DNA from: Limonium bicolor
Lineage: Eukaryota > Streptophyta > Magnoliopsida > Caryophyllales > Plumbaginaceae
DNA length: 64,000 nt
Reading direction: 5' to 3'
NCBI GenBank assembly: GCA_023374045.1
Contig: CM041779.1
Location: 3,286,001-3,350,000 of the forward strand
Shown here piece by piece: positions 46,204-58,695 of this stretch (the first letter of the stretch is position 1; each line of letters starts with the position of its first letter). A program made the position numbers and the translations under genes. The notes under the pieces were generated by a model, which was given only the letters and a program-made list of their open reading frames with translations, was not told the origin of the DNA and ran no database searches.

Positions 46204-47012
46204 CTGCAAGGTATTATACTCGGCTGGCCCCATGCCATAGCGTAGGCGGTGGCTCAACCCACTGTAGAAACGATTCACTAAGACCCGGTTCGAGTAACCT
46301 AGGTCGGGTAGAAGATGAACAAGGTCGGTGAAGGCGGTGTAGTAGTCGTCCACCGTCATTTTGTCCCCTTGCTTCAAACTGTCAAGCTCCAGGCGCTTTG
46401 CCTCTTGCACATGCACTGGGTAGTACTTGGCTCGTAGCAATGCCGTGTACTGCTCCCATCCAAAATCCGGGTCGGCCACTTTCTCGGCCCGTACAAGTTT
46501 CCACCAATTCCTAGCCGAACCCTTCAAATAAAAAGCAGCAAGTCGGACCTTGGCATCAGCAGGAACAACCAAGGTCTCGTAGGCGGTCTCAGCTCCGAGA
46601 TATACGCCTCTAGTTTGGAAGGGTCGGTCTCCCCTTTGAAGGACGGGGTCAAATCGGCCAACGCTTTCACCCAATTAGTCTCGCGTGGCTGTGGTGGTGG
46701 TGGTTCCAGCTGATCTGACCACGCTGTTGCTGCTGCCCTTGCTGACTGCAGCTAATCTGAGGTACCACTTGTGCTAGGGCGGCCGCCAGCCTCGGCCATC
46801 ATCTGAGCGGTAGGGTTCTCCCCTGGTCTCCTGGACCACGCCCGCGGCCTCTTCCTGGTGGTCGCCCTGCCATCTGAATTTACATGAACACATTAGTATT
46901 GTGCTTACAAACTTGTCGGCAAATGTTTATAACGTCCTTTGGACGACAAGGTTTAAATTTCCTAACTCGGTATATCCCTAAGCTCGGTAATCGGTAATCA
47001 GAGCGATACTTC

Positions 47013-47024
47013 GCTCTGATACCA
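47013..47024 (-). other. primer-binding site of element F
   Basis: TGGTATCAGAGC on the minus strand, full match to the initiator tRNA-Met complement, 5 bases after the 5' LTR. Confidence 0.92.
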
Positions 47025-47029
47025 CTTTT

Positions 47030-50000
47030 TGTAACACCCCAACCATAACCTTCACACTTAATCAATAATCGCAGCGGAAATCATAACTTAACCATATACC
47101 AAAAAGGGGGTGTTACACGCCGTTAGCCACCCACGTGGCTAACAAGGCTGTTACATACAATGTATCGGTCTGATTACGAGAATCCCGAGCATAATTACAA
47201 CCTTCCAAAAATCACCTATCCAAAAGAATCACATATACCGAGTGTAACTGTACAAAAATCACCAACTATCCTACATCCACCAAAATATACGACCTCGAGT
47301 GTACAGGCACTACTCGGGTTCAACATCCAAAATAACAAAAGTATCAACAACTAGGATCTAAAGCCATTCCGCTTCCTCGATCCTCATCCTGCAAATAAAC
47401 ATAGCCCCCAAAGGGGGTCAGCAACCTTTTGCTGGCATGGTTAACGTGCAGCCCGTTGACTACCGGGATACACGCAACTATTTGTCATGATAACATGGCG
47501 TTGATTTTAACATACATCATGCATATACTTAACAAGAATTATTGCAGAACAATAACAACACATACATAGTGGAAACAATTCACTTTAGGAACCAACCAAC
47601 ATAGTTAGTCAACTTGTAAGCCTAGAGAATGACTTCATCCTCATGTTAAGCTTAACACATATCACATTGCTGTTTTGTTAGTCAAATGAATAACTTAACT
47701 TAAAAGATGAGACGGGTATAGTGACCCGAGCACATCAACACATAATTTCCCCCTAGCCCGAGTGGAAGTCAGGTAGGTAAGCTTTGGCTAAGCTAGTGGG
47801 AGGTTGAAGTCCAAAAAGGAAAACAACCCTAACATAGGGAGAGAGCCGAATCTGATTCAGATATCGACCCCCATACATACACGCGTGACCGGAACGACCG
47901 GATTCCTCACTCCCCGGTTAGCACTTGTTAGAAGTCCCACAGTGGGAACTTAACACAATCTCTCTCAAGTAAGTGTTTAAGTCCAGTTAGACATACAAGG
48001 GAAGCGAGACATAAATCAGCAACACAAACCACAACCAAACACACATAGCCGGGTTAGAACGTTCCTTAGGTTGGGAACGTTATTACCGGATACCGTTCTC
48101 TTACGTTCCTAGCTTTGGTTAATTAACAGTTAGCACGCATTCGAGGTTACCGGTATCGGTACGCACATGTCACATTAATAATAAGAACTGTAAACTCGTT
48201 TCATGATTTAATCTTACAAGGTTGTAAACACACAGAAAAACAAACAACACACAAGCCGGTGTAAACCGGTAGGCAACAGACTGCAAGAAAACCATACCTT
48301 GGTCCTTGCTGTGATTGGTTTCCACCGTTGGAGAATCCTTTACACATTTAGTAACGCCGGTTAATTAATATACTAGACCTTCACTAATTTGCTACGTTAC
48401 ATTATCTAATTTATCTTTCTTTCGCATTTTATTATGACTTTCCATCCTTTTAGTTGTCTTTATAACCCACCTAACATGTCCTAAACAACTCCCGCAAACG
48501 GAGGTCAAAACGGGGCTCAAACGAGCAAATTATGACCAAAACAGTGACATGTCCGAACTTGTGTCCGGACATCAACGTTCGGACACAAGCCGAGACTTGA
48601 AAGATGAAAACTGGCGATTGTCCGAACTTGTGTCCGGACATTAAAGTTCGGACACAAGTCGAAGCGAAATCTGGGAAAATTTTCACGTCCGAACTTGTGT
48701 CCGGACATCAAAGGTCGGACACAAGTCGAGGCAAAATCTGGGAAAATTTTCAACGTCCGACTTGTGTCCGGACATCAAAGGTCGGACACAAGCGAGCAAA
48801 ATCTGAGAAAATTCTTTCAAGCGTCCGAACTTGTGTCCGGACATCAAAGGTCGGACACAAGCGAGCAAAATCTGAGAAAATTCTTTCAAGCGTCCGGACT
48901 TCAAAGGTCGGACGGAAGTCCGGACACACTTAAAACTCCGAAAATTTTTTACGCAACGAGGCATGTCCGAACTTCCAAGTCCGGACGGAAGTTCGGACGT
49001 GCCTGGAAACCCATTTTACAGTGGCGTTTTCAACGCAGAAATGCACCCAAACCACATACAATTTTTGGCATGATCTCCCCATGGTTATTACATGTTTCCC
49101 CCACATTATTTAGCCCACCAAAACACTTTGACATCAACTCATTCCAAAATACTAATTTGTACGCAAATCCCATCATTTTGACAACAACACCACAATGCAC
49201 ATTACCCTTAAAATTTGGCTCTCAACAACATCAAACTAAACACTGAATTTCCTCATATTATTAGCAACACCTGCATTGCACTCAACATTTATTTGCACCA
49301 AAACCAAACACATTCATAGCTCACACATTAGTTGAAGGTAAGTCAATTACCTTTGGTTTTCTTTTCAATCTTTCCCCTTCTCTTTACTTCTTGTTCCACA
49401 ACCGGTTATCAACGGGATTTATTGCTACACTAATGACCATGCCAAGATAACCACAATGAGTATTTAGGGTTTATGAGCACCATTTCATTAACCCTAGAAT
49501 TTAGAAATTACTTGCAACACATTGGAGGGAATTACCTTCTACTTCAAAATGAAGTGTTTGGCAATGGACTTAGGGCTAGCTCCAACACCTCTTGAAGATT
49601 TAACAAGCTTGAATGAAGAGAAACAATGGTGCTTAGCACACATTAAAAATCGGTCACCCTAAAAATGGGGGAATGAGTAGACTTTTGAGTTATTTCTTAC
49701 CTTAGAACAACAAGAAGATGATTGGCTTCAAGAATATGAAGTTTTCTCTTCGAAATGTGGTACACCCATGGAGATGAAGTATGGAGTTTTGAGATTCTAA
49801 AAGGTGCAAAATAATTCCCAAGATGAGAGGAGTATTTTGGTGTTAAAATTACTTGATTTGGAGCTAGGATGAAGAAGTTACAAAGAGGTGAAGTTGGGGT
49901 TGTTCTTTGGCTTGCAAATCGCCATGGTTGGGCACAAAGAAAGAGAGAGAGAGCTGGGAGAGGGGGAAATCGGTGAGGAAGAGAATGAGGGAGAGAGAGA

Positions 50001-50496
50001 GTGAGAGAGAGAGAATAAAGTGAGTTGTATTTTATTGTTTTGTATTTTAGTAAATAAGGTGGAATTAATTAGATGGAGAGGGGGCTGCTTCACGTGAGAC
50101 ACAAGAGAGGGGGAAGAAAAGTCTGATTTTATTTTTTACAATGTGAGAGAGTGGCACTTGGTCATTAGCAGATAACACCCGTTAATTCCCGAACTGTCAG
50201 TTCTAACAGTCCGGGTCCGGTTTCCGGAATATATGTGTATATATATTTTTTTGATTCTAAAAATTCTTAGACTTAAATTAGTATATAATTATAGTTATAA
50301 AATCAACTATAATTTATACAAGTCCGTTTTAAACGTTTAAAGTCACGTTTTTCGGTTTTCTCGAAAAACGTGCTTTTAATCCATTATTCGGATTCGTTTT
50401 CTTCGGGAATTTCTCCCACATGTTATTAGGACTTAATTAGTCTTAACATATAATAATTATATAATTAACTAACATATTAAGTTTTGGGGTATTTCA
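47030..50496 (-). repeat. 5' LTR of element F
   Basis: 3467 bp. It shares ends and nearly all sequence with 37379-40703. In its own orientation it starts TGAAATACCCC and ends GGGTGTTACA. Confidence 0.93.
48549..49002. repeat. GTCCGAAC...GTTCGGAC hairpin array, 5' LTR of F (expanded)
   Basis: Same unit as at 38899-39222, but with five full units plus the two variant ones. The two extra units share the spacer GCGAGCAAAATCTGAGAAAA with one another and not with the rest, so they arose by local duplication in this LTR. Confidence 0.88.
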
Positions 50497-53296
50497 CCCT
50501 TCTTCTCCAACTCCATCTTCTTCTTCAAGCTCCAAGCTCCATTAATGGTGTTTTAAGCCTATTTCACTCATTTTGCCTTAAAACTCCATTTTCTTGCACC
50601 AAATCGCCACCCATCACTTCCCTTTCATTCTAACTCAAAAATACTGGAGCATGGGCCATGGAAACAGTCCAAAACCATGGGTGAACAGCTAGAACAAGAT
50701 CTTGCAGGTTAAGGAAAGAAAAGTGACTCTAAATCCTTCCTTCTTCCATTTTAAGTCCTAGAACTTCTACTAATTTTATCCCACCTCTCCATGTCCAAAT
50801 ATGACATTCTTAGGAGCTCAAAAAAACACCAAAACCGTGGGGGTGGACCTAGACCAAGTTCAACAACAAAAACATGGTAAAATATGTTTTAAAACTCTAT
50901 TTCTTCCAAGGGTTATTTTATGTCCAAAAATCCACCATCTATTACACCATTTTTCTTCCCTTTTCTCATACTAAAATGAAGCTTCATCCACACCCATTGA
51001 TGGCCGAAATCAAGGGGAGAAAACCTCTCAAAGAAACCTCCTAAGTAAGTCATAAATCTTGATTTTGAGTCATTTAACTTCCTATCACTTGTAGATCTGC
51101 CAAATATCTAATTATATTCATATTTGCCTAGATCTTACTGAAAGTTGAAGGAAAAATAATCATTGGAGAGTTCAAGGTAAAACATTCTCTTTAATGCACA
51201 TTTTTGTGCTTTAAAACTTCCTTAATTTTGTGAATATGTAAAAGACCTAACTTGTGCTCCTTTTACTGGTTCAAAAAATGTGTGAATGGGTCATTAAAAA
51301 CCCAAGGAGAAACCGTGAGCAAAGAGAAAGAAAGAGATCTAAAAATCAACTTTGGAAGGTAAAGACCTTAACTAAGCTTCAAGGCTTTCAAACCATGGTT
51401 TAATCTTGTGTTTACTGATAAAAACTAACCTAAGCCTAAATCTAATATATAGTGCTTAAATACAAGGGCATTCAAGGAGTTTTGGAGCCTTAAACAAGTA
51501 AGTCTTCCTTAAAACACATTTTTTAAGCCTTAAGACATTTTGTTTTGTACAAACAATTAGGGCCGAGAATGGGTAGTGTCACATGGGCTGTTTTGACTGA
51601 AAAATGTAATTAAAAACTATGGTGACTTGCTATGCTAAGTTACATTGATAAATGATGACTTATAATGTCATAAAAATGTATAAAAAGGGGTTAAAATGCA
51701 AATTAGGAAAGTTTATGGGTGTAAACTCAAAAAGCCGGGACTTGTAGTGTAATTATGAGTATTTTATGTCATTTAAATGTTACATTTGAAGTTTTTAATA
51801 AGGCCAAGTGTTTAGGCCATTTCTATGTATTATATAAGGCTTTTTATGCTTTAAAAGTTATGTATTTGGTTAGTATAAAGTTTGGTGGGAAAACCTGGTG
51901 TTAATAGGATGTTTGGTGAGTTTAAAACCTCCTAAAAATGTCAAGGAAAAATACTTACGAATTTAGTGAAAAGTGGATCAAGTTTAAGGCTAAAATTAAG
52001 TTTTAAAAACAATTATAAACTTAAATAATGTTCTAGTGAACAAAGGGGTAAAGTGTAGTTGGCTAAGTTTAAATAAGTGACACTTAGGGTGCTAAAATGA
52101 TACATGGCCGAAAATTAGACCTTATTTGGAGTTTAGATGAAAAATATAAGTTTTTGTAAAGTTTAGGGCTTAAATGGTAATTCTAGGAAAACTTGGGGTT
52201 ATATCTGTAATTATGGAAAAGTTATGGTCAAGGCAGTTGGTTGGTGGTCAACCTTGACCATATAGGGAGTGGTGACCAAATTGGATAAGTGGAATAATTA
52301 AATTAGGAATTTAAACAAGTTTAGGAGTTAAATGTAAAGTTTATAAAACTATTGGGGTCAAATTGTAATTTTCAAAAGTTGGGGGCAGAAAAGACATTTG
52401 GAAACAGTCCAGGGTCTGTAAGGAATTTATTGGAACTTTTAGAGTTAAATTTGGAACTTAATTGAAGGGATTGTATAATATATAGTTTACGGATGATATT
52501 GTAAGAATTTGTAAAATAAAGTGGGTCAAATGGTAAATAAAGAAGAGTTAGGGAATAAGGAGGATAAAACTATAACAACAAGGGGGCTGTTCTACTTTTA
52601 TAATATATGGTTGAAAACTATAGGTTAAAATTAGTTAAGAGTAGATATATTATAACATAAGACATAAGGAGTAAAATTGTATCATTAAAAAAAACTAGTG
52701 TGAGAGATTTGTAATTAACAAAATTATAGAGGGCTGTTGTGTAAATACATTAGGTTGGGAGTTAAGATTTAATTTATGGTTGGAGATAATATGAGTGTTA
52801 CATTAACTACAAGTACTAACATTCATTAAGGTAAGAATGAACATAAGGTGAGGAGTTATATAATTCACATAAAATAATGTGGATATTTTAGGAAATATAA
52901 ATTATAAGGCTAATGGGAAACCAAATAAAGTATAGAAAATTAAATATAGTGTATGAGATGACATTATATAATATTAAGGATATGGTCTTGGTGTTCAAGT
53001 GTAACACATAACACAACAAAAGAATCAAGAGATTCACATGAAATGATAAGAGATATCAATTAGATAAGGGTATTATAATTATGTAGACTTGTATGAAAAT
53101 GCGACATGTGAAGAATTATATAACATGATATAATAATCATACGGAGGAGGATAAAGTATGGTACTTAAGTGGAGGATCTAATTATGTAACATTAGGTGTG
53201 ATAACTAATGTCAAGTGGTAAGTATTGAACAAACAAATGGGCTATATAATTCAAAGATTATAATATGAATCGTATAGACTTGCTAACTTGGATACA

Positions 53297-53396
53297 TTGA
53301 CCAAGTCAACCAAAATTGACCAAGTCAACCTACACTGACCAAGTCAACCAAAATTGACAAGTCAACCCAAACTGACCAAGTCAACTTAATTGACCA
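53297..53396. repeat. tandem TTGACCAAGTCAACC array (W-box-like)
   Basis: About five imperfect units of 19-20 bp, each with TTGACC or TGACC and GTCAACC. TTGAC(C/T) is the W-box bound by WRKY factors, and each unit shows it on both strands. The array lies within LTR G2. Confidence 0.75.
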
Positions 53397-54566
53397 AAGA
53401 GGGCCAAGATGACCCACTCATAACCTATATGAGAGTTAAAAGTTTAATAATACTTTATGGTCAATTATAACATATAGTAACGACTATATTGTTATGTATA
53501 TAAATACGTATATGTATATACAAGAGTTGTAACCTATGACTAAGTGGGAGATTATATGGATTAAAATCGTAAGTAGTAAACTAATACTACGTATTAATTA
53601 TAACATAAATAATGTAAGGTTTAAACTAATCCCTAATACATTTAAAAACCCGAGTAACAACGATGAACGGATCACGGGGTTAATACCAAGGGGATTAGTG
53701 GTTATATGGAATACCGGGTTAGTTGAATTACAATAAATTAATACTTAGTGGTATATTCCAGTGATACGAGCTAGGAGTTACGGGCTACGAGTTACACGAG
53801 AGTAGAGGACGAGTGTGATACGTCACGCTAGCATTGTTCATCGGTGTAAGGTATGTTATTGTGTGATCTGATTGTGCCTGAGGATTCCCTCGGGTCTGGA
53901 TGTGTGAAATGTTTGACAAGATGATATGTATGCTTGTATGTAAATGTGTTATATGATTTATCTATCGAATACGTGCGCCATTATTTTTTACACGATAGTC
54001 ATTCGAACGAAGACAGATACCGAACACATGTATATGTATTCATATATCTTAAAACAAGATATGAGTAGTGATACAGAAACATCACTCATGGAAGGATAAT
54101 ACCATAAATGATTTATCCTAAGTTAACTTAAGAAGAGACGGGAATACCGTTCTCAAGAGGAAATGAACTCAAGTACAGAAATACACTTGATGACTTCTAG
54201 GTATACATTAAAGACCTGAAAGGTCCACATACATTCGAGAAGTTAATCGCTGGATAACCTAAGATTGAATCTTAGGCATTTAGATTAAGAGAACTTAATC
54301 AATTCAGTGAGAGGTTGGTTGTGGTAAGAGGTATTGAATACATATGGTGAGAAATCGAGGACCGCCTGGTTGCGCATTGTGATCACAAGGGGATGACTGA
54401 CAACAGGTCCGCTCAAGGAAATTCCAAGTAACGAATGGTTACTTGGTCAGAGACACCGCTGTTGGTGAAACGGGTAATTGTGGCCCAGTAACATTATATC
54501 CTACAACTTTAAGTTGTGGATTTCCAACAAACGCAAACTTTGTTGAACGGAGGCACCGCCGCTGGT

Positions 54567-54672
54567 GTAAGGGCAATTGGGCCCAGAATTTGTAAACTGA
54601 GTAAGGGCATTTGGGCCAAGAATTTGTAAACTGAGTAAGGGCCTTTGGGCCCAGAATTTGTAAACTGAGTGA
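54567..54672 (+). repeat. tandem repeat of about 35 bp in G2
   Basis: Three units of GTAAGGGCATTTGGGCC followed by AGAATTTGTAAACTGA. Confidence 0.8.
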
Positions 54673-55412
54673 GAGTGTGATGGCAAATTGGAAGTTTAAG
54701 AAGTGGAATGAAACGAAGATTAAGTTAAGGAGTGATTACATGTAAGAAACGAACAATGGCCCTAGAGGCCCTGACACGAGAAATCATAAGACTAACTCTC
54801 GTTGTGTTACTTTACTTTCTTATGCGTTGAACGTCTATATGCTTGTTGTGGAATGGAATGAACTATGTAATTGTTGGATGAACTGTTGTTTGCTTTAATG
54901 TTGCATTTTATAGTTTGTTATATTGCAAAACGGAATAGCATGAAACCGGAATTGCATGTTAACAATTGGGCTAATTAACCCGAGTAGTTCAAAGGTCCAA
55001 GAGGGTCATATAGTAGCATGCTCAGCGGTTGTGCTGAGCCTTTATGGCCACCAAATTACAGGATCGTAGCTGATGAAGACCGATGCGCGAGTGCGGGACT
55101 CTGGGAGTAGTTAGCGGTATACCTGCTATTATACCTTAGGATTATGTTGGACCTTACATGGTATTAATTAGGTAGACTGCTCACTGTCCTTTTTGGAAAT
55201 TAGTATTGTAAACTATGTTGTATTTATGTCCTTGTCATCACTGCGGGTTTTTGGATTATGTTGTTGGTAAACGCTTCATTACTCACATGGGTGAGTAATG
55301 GTGGATAACACCCGGGTTTAAGTTATGATCGGTTTTATTTTCCGCTGCGGCTCGATTAATTATTTCTGTTAGGCGTGTTAGATTATCCGAATTTTGGAGT
55401 ATGGGTGTTACA

Positions 55413-56106
55413 AAAGTGGTATCAGAGTGAAGTACCGCTATGATGACAAGAGACAATAGGATAAGACAGTGAGCTTTGGATTTTAGGGAATACTGGAAAC
55501 GTCTGTGAGTTTCATGACCTAAGGAGATCGTAGCAATGCTAAATGCTTGCGAATATTAGCTGGGAGGGAACTTCAATACAAACGACCGTAGTTACAGTAT
55601 GTTAACGAGTAAGAGTCTAATCCACCCTTCTAACAGACATCAGAAAGTGGTGAAGGAAGATATGTTGGCAGAGGACGAGGCATGTCGGGGAGCAATGGAG
55701 GTCCTGCAACCCCAAATAACATTGAAGCGGTAACAACCGTCCTTACTTGTTGGGAGCATATCCCGGGAAATAGTAGTGGTACCCCACCCGCCGTTGCCCG
55801 TACCTCGAATACCGCCTATAAAGACGAAGAAAAGAAAAGCGCCAGGGAGACGGAAAATTCCTCCATTCGGGAGAACCGATGTAGTTGCTAGAGACTTGGG
55901 ACATCAAGAATAATAAAGAAACCAGTGACATGATGAATTGTCTAGGACCAAAAGTCCTGATAGTTGCATACTATCTAAAAGAAGCTACCTATACGCAGTA
56001 ACAAGTAAACATTAAACCCTGCTTTGAAGAAGGATAAATCCTAAGCACAAATGGGGTTGACCTGTTAAGCAGGCAACGTAACTCGGTCCAGTTCACCGAA
56101 GGAAAG
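55413..56106 (+). pseudogene. primer site, leader and gag start of the G2 element, truncated
   Basis: TGGTATCAGAGT at 55417-55428 is the primer site (one mismatch to the initiator tRNA-Met complement). From about 55653 a frame reads EGRYVGRGRGMSGSNGGPA, the Gly/Arg-rich gag opening seen in E and F, and ends at 55891. After that no gag core or pol follows, since minus LTR I begins at 56107. The element is a 5' fragment. Confidence 0.6.
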
Positions 56107-56993
56107 TGTAACGACCTTAACACTGGCTTAGGAGTTAGGGACGTTACACGCCGTGTATTACTACCTAATAACGCAAGGCTCTAAACTAATGTTCGCAAAT
56201 AAGGCCCAAAATACTACTTGTATATAAAGTATAATCAAAGTGTAGCAAAAGTATCTTCAAATCACAATACAAAGGTAAATGTCAAATCAGAGATCAAAAG
56301 CGTGTACGTCAAACGCTACTAAGGGCCGTAGGCTACAATGTCAAAACATGAATGTATCAAGTAAACTATATGAGCCACAAGCTAAGCTCCAAAGAGTCGA
56401 AGGATGTGATCCTCGCTGATCAATCTGCAATGTTAGTGAAAGTAGGGGAGTGAACACACAACTATGCCCAGTAGATGACTAACTTCATCAACCAGCATGC
56501 TCAAAACATTTATAGATATCATTATAAATCCAGAAGATAAACAGATAGGAAAAGATGATTTCCAAACAAATACCAGAAGCAGAAGTCCAACTCAATATGA
56601 CAAAAATAAAATTCAGAGCAGACAGGTTTACAAACAGAGTGGGACACTAGATACCAAAGCATACAGACAGAACGGATAGAGTCCGTGAACAGAACAAGGA
56701 AACATCACTCGTAAATAGAACAGGTGGAACACCTGTGAACGGAACGGGAAAGACACCCATGAGGTAACAGAAGGACGTCCTACGTAGCGCGCTACGAGAT
56801 AGCTAAACCAGCCATCCACGGTTCAGACACAGAGATACTAGGTACCAAAACAGAAGCTTAAATAATAATAAGCATATGTGCACCATTTGCACCACAAAGA
56901 ATTTAGAAAGCTTAGTTACCAATAGGGGAATACCACCCCACAAATAGAAGTCAAAACGAAGCTCAAACCAGCATGTTAGGCAAAAACAGAGGC

Positions 56994-57367
56994 ATGTCCG
57001 AACATGTGTCCTAACGCCAATGTTCGGACACAAGTCAAGACTCAGAAGGCGCAGAAATCAGAATGTCCGGACATGTGTCCGAACGTCAATGTTCGGACAC
57101 AAGTCGAGACTTAAAACCAAAGATGTCCGGACATGCGTCCAGACTTCAAAGCTCAAACAAGTTCTGAAAAACAAATACGTGGTAAAGTCCGAACTTGTGT
57201 CCGGACATCAATGTTCGGACACAAGTCGAACTGAAATTAGAAGAATGCAGAAGGGGCGTCCGAACTTCTGTCCGGACTTACAAGTTCGGACACAAGTCGA
57301 AACTCGTAAGCCAGATTCGTCCTCACACCCCGTCCGAACTTACATGTTTGGACGGAAGTTTGGACAC
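56994..57367. repeat. GTCCGAAC/GTTCGGACAC hairpin array in LTR I (left part)
   Basis: Five diverged units. The motif GTTCGGACACAAGTC is kept exactly in most, while spacers differ from those in F. The array continues at 58950-59015 after solo LTR J, with two shorter units ATCAATGTTCGGACACACG. Confidence 0.85.
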
Positions 57368-58262
57368 CTTTAAAAACACAGAAATACAGAGGCAAAACAG
57401 GGTCTATCTGTTGTGCAAAATAGTGGTAAAACTATCTTGCTAACTATGGGTAGTGAACCCAGTCGTTGTAGCTCAACAAGGTCGTATCCACAGGGACTTC
57501 GCAACTATCTAGCTAATTATAAGCTTAGTAAATGTGCAAGAGGATATATACAAAAGTGCATAAATGTAAATTAGGGGTTTTGGGTTTTTGGGTTGTAACT
57601 GGAGAAATAAAGGAAAGCAATAAACATTAAACTGTCTAATCTAGGATAGGTGTAGCTCGGGATAGGATATTCGCACCCGTCATCCCCTTTCTACCAATTG
57701 TCGAACCTCGAACTCATAGCTAAACAACGGGAATTTAATTAATAGCCAAATCCAGGTCTATTAATCCTAACCAATTTAACGGGGACTGAATGTTCGTTCA
57801 AATCCCCAATTCAATCAGAAGCATTAAGCACAAATCTACCATAAGTTGCAGTGTAGTCTAATCTCGAAATCATCGATATTAGAATACAATGATTCAGTCC
57901 TCACGGTCTAGATTTCTATCTCAGAATCACATGTTGACAGAAATCCACAATAATGCACAACTAATCGGTAGGCCAAACCAACCAGTTTAACACATAGATA
58001 ACAAATTGGGCAAAACCCTTAACAAATCCCCAAATCATGGGTGACAAGTTCAAGAGCCACAAACACACAATTATTATCAGTATTAAGAACAAGAACTAAA
58101 ATAAAACCATAAATGAGTTCAAGAATCTACAATGGAGTTTAGGGATTTTGAGACAAAATCCCCAATCCCTAGCTACAAATGATTCTACTCAAACATAAGA
58201 GAGAAAATGAAAGAGAGAGGGATAGAAGAAGCCATTAATGGAGCTTGGAGGGAGATGAGCTT

Positions 58263-58400
58263 TTCTTCTTCTTTCTTCTTCTTCTTCTTCTTCTTCTTCT
58301 TCTTCTTCTTCTTCTTCTTCTTCTTCTTCTTCTTTCTTTCTTCTTTTTTTCTTCTTCTTCTTCTTCTTTTCTCTTCTTTTCTTCTCTCTTCTTTTCTCCC
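58263..58400. repeat. (CTT)n microsatellite in LTR J
   Basis: Near-pure CTT for about 75 bp, then interrupted CTT/TTTC. Glutamate- or serine/phenylalanine-rich frames on both strands are artefacts of it. Confidence 0.92.
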
Positions 58401-58504
58401 TTGGAATCGCCTCTTCTCTCTGTTTTTGGGGCGGAACCTGGCTGAATGAAGAATGGGAAGTTTTCCCCAAAATTCCCCGTTTTAAAATGCAGATCTGGGC
58501 AAAT

Positions 58505-58695
58505 TTTCGACCCGACCGACCCACCCTGGGTCGGTCCCGTCCAGGAGCAATTTCGGGGCCGAAAATGCGTTTTTTTAAGTCCGACCGACCCAGGGACCGA
58601 CCCAGACTATGGGTCGGTCGATTCCAGTAGCTCGGGGACAAAAATCACGTTCTTTTAAAAGTCCGACCGACCCAGACCTATGGGTCGGTTGATTC
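58505..58695. repeat. CCGACCGACCCA / TGGGTCGG hairpin array in LTR J
   Basis: Three units, each an inverted pair CCGACCGACCCA and TGGGTCGGT with 3-10 bases between, followed by TTCCAGTAG. It has the same core motif as the array in E at 29979-30240, though the surrounding sequence is unrelated by eye. Confidence 0.85.

Larger units (their letters stand above)
45432..46873 (-). pseudogene. chromovirus gag of element F, three exons
   Basis: ATG at 46873 starts a Gly/Arg-rich opening (MAGRPPGRGRGRG), which shifts frame before the core. The gag core is open from 46674: VRLAAFYLKGSARNWW, then FGWEQYTALLRAKYYP and LVNRFYSGL. Intron 1 is 46116-46203 (CAG|GTATCT ... CTTCAG|GAG, phase 0), after which ECYHAAAKVEI continues in frame. 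Intron 2 is 45777-45856 (AAGG|GTAACT ... GATAG|CA, phase 1). The last exon has CKWYKGDHPGKDC and the CCHC knuckle CHYCKKLGHRDFEC, then runs to the donor at 45432. Gag forms the particle and binds RNA. Splicing is inferred from sites and frame, not from transcripts. Confidence 0.8.
37379..50496 (-). mobile_element. element F: Tekay/Del-like chromovirus with an AlkB domain
   Basis: 13.1 kb, minus strand. 5' LTR 47030-50496, primer site 47013-47024, gag (with introns) 45432-46873, AlkB-like domain 44551-45268, pol with C-terminal chromodomain 40984-44305, polypurine tract 40704-40718, 3' LTR 37379-40703. Pol order PR-RT-RH-IN-chromodomain and LTRs above 3 kb fit the Tekay/Del clade of Ty3/gypsy. 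Several frameshifts make it inactive. The flanks GTTGT (37374-37378) and CCCTT (50497-50501) do not match, so the present element is probably a recombinant. Confidence 0.93.
50497..55412 (+). repeat. plus-strand chromovirus 5' LTR (G2), 5' end missing
   Basis: Nearly 5 kb, AT-rich, non-coding, ending ATGGGTGTTACA at 55412 with a primer site right after it. Near the end it has TTTTCCGCTGCGG, as LTR K does. Its expected start TGAAATACC is not present; it begins abruptly at the right end of element F. Similar to G1 in several stretches. Confidence 0.65.

Noticed and set aside
58189..58641. 150-codon minus-strand frame rich in lysine and glutamate
   Set aside because: Produced by the CTT microsatellite and the CCGACC array of LTR J.
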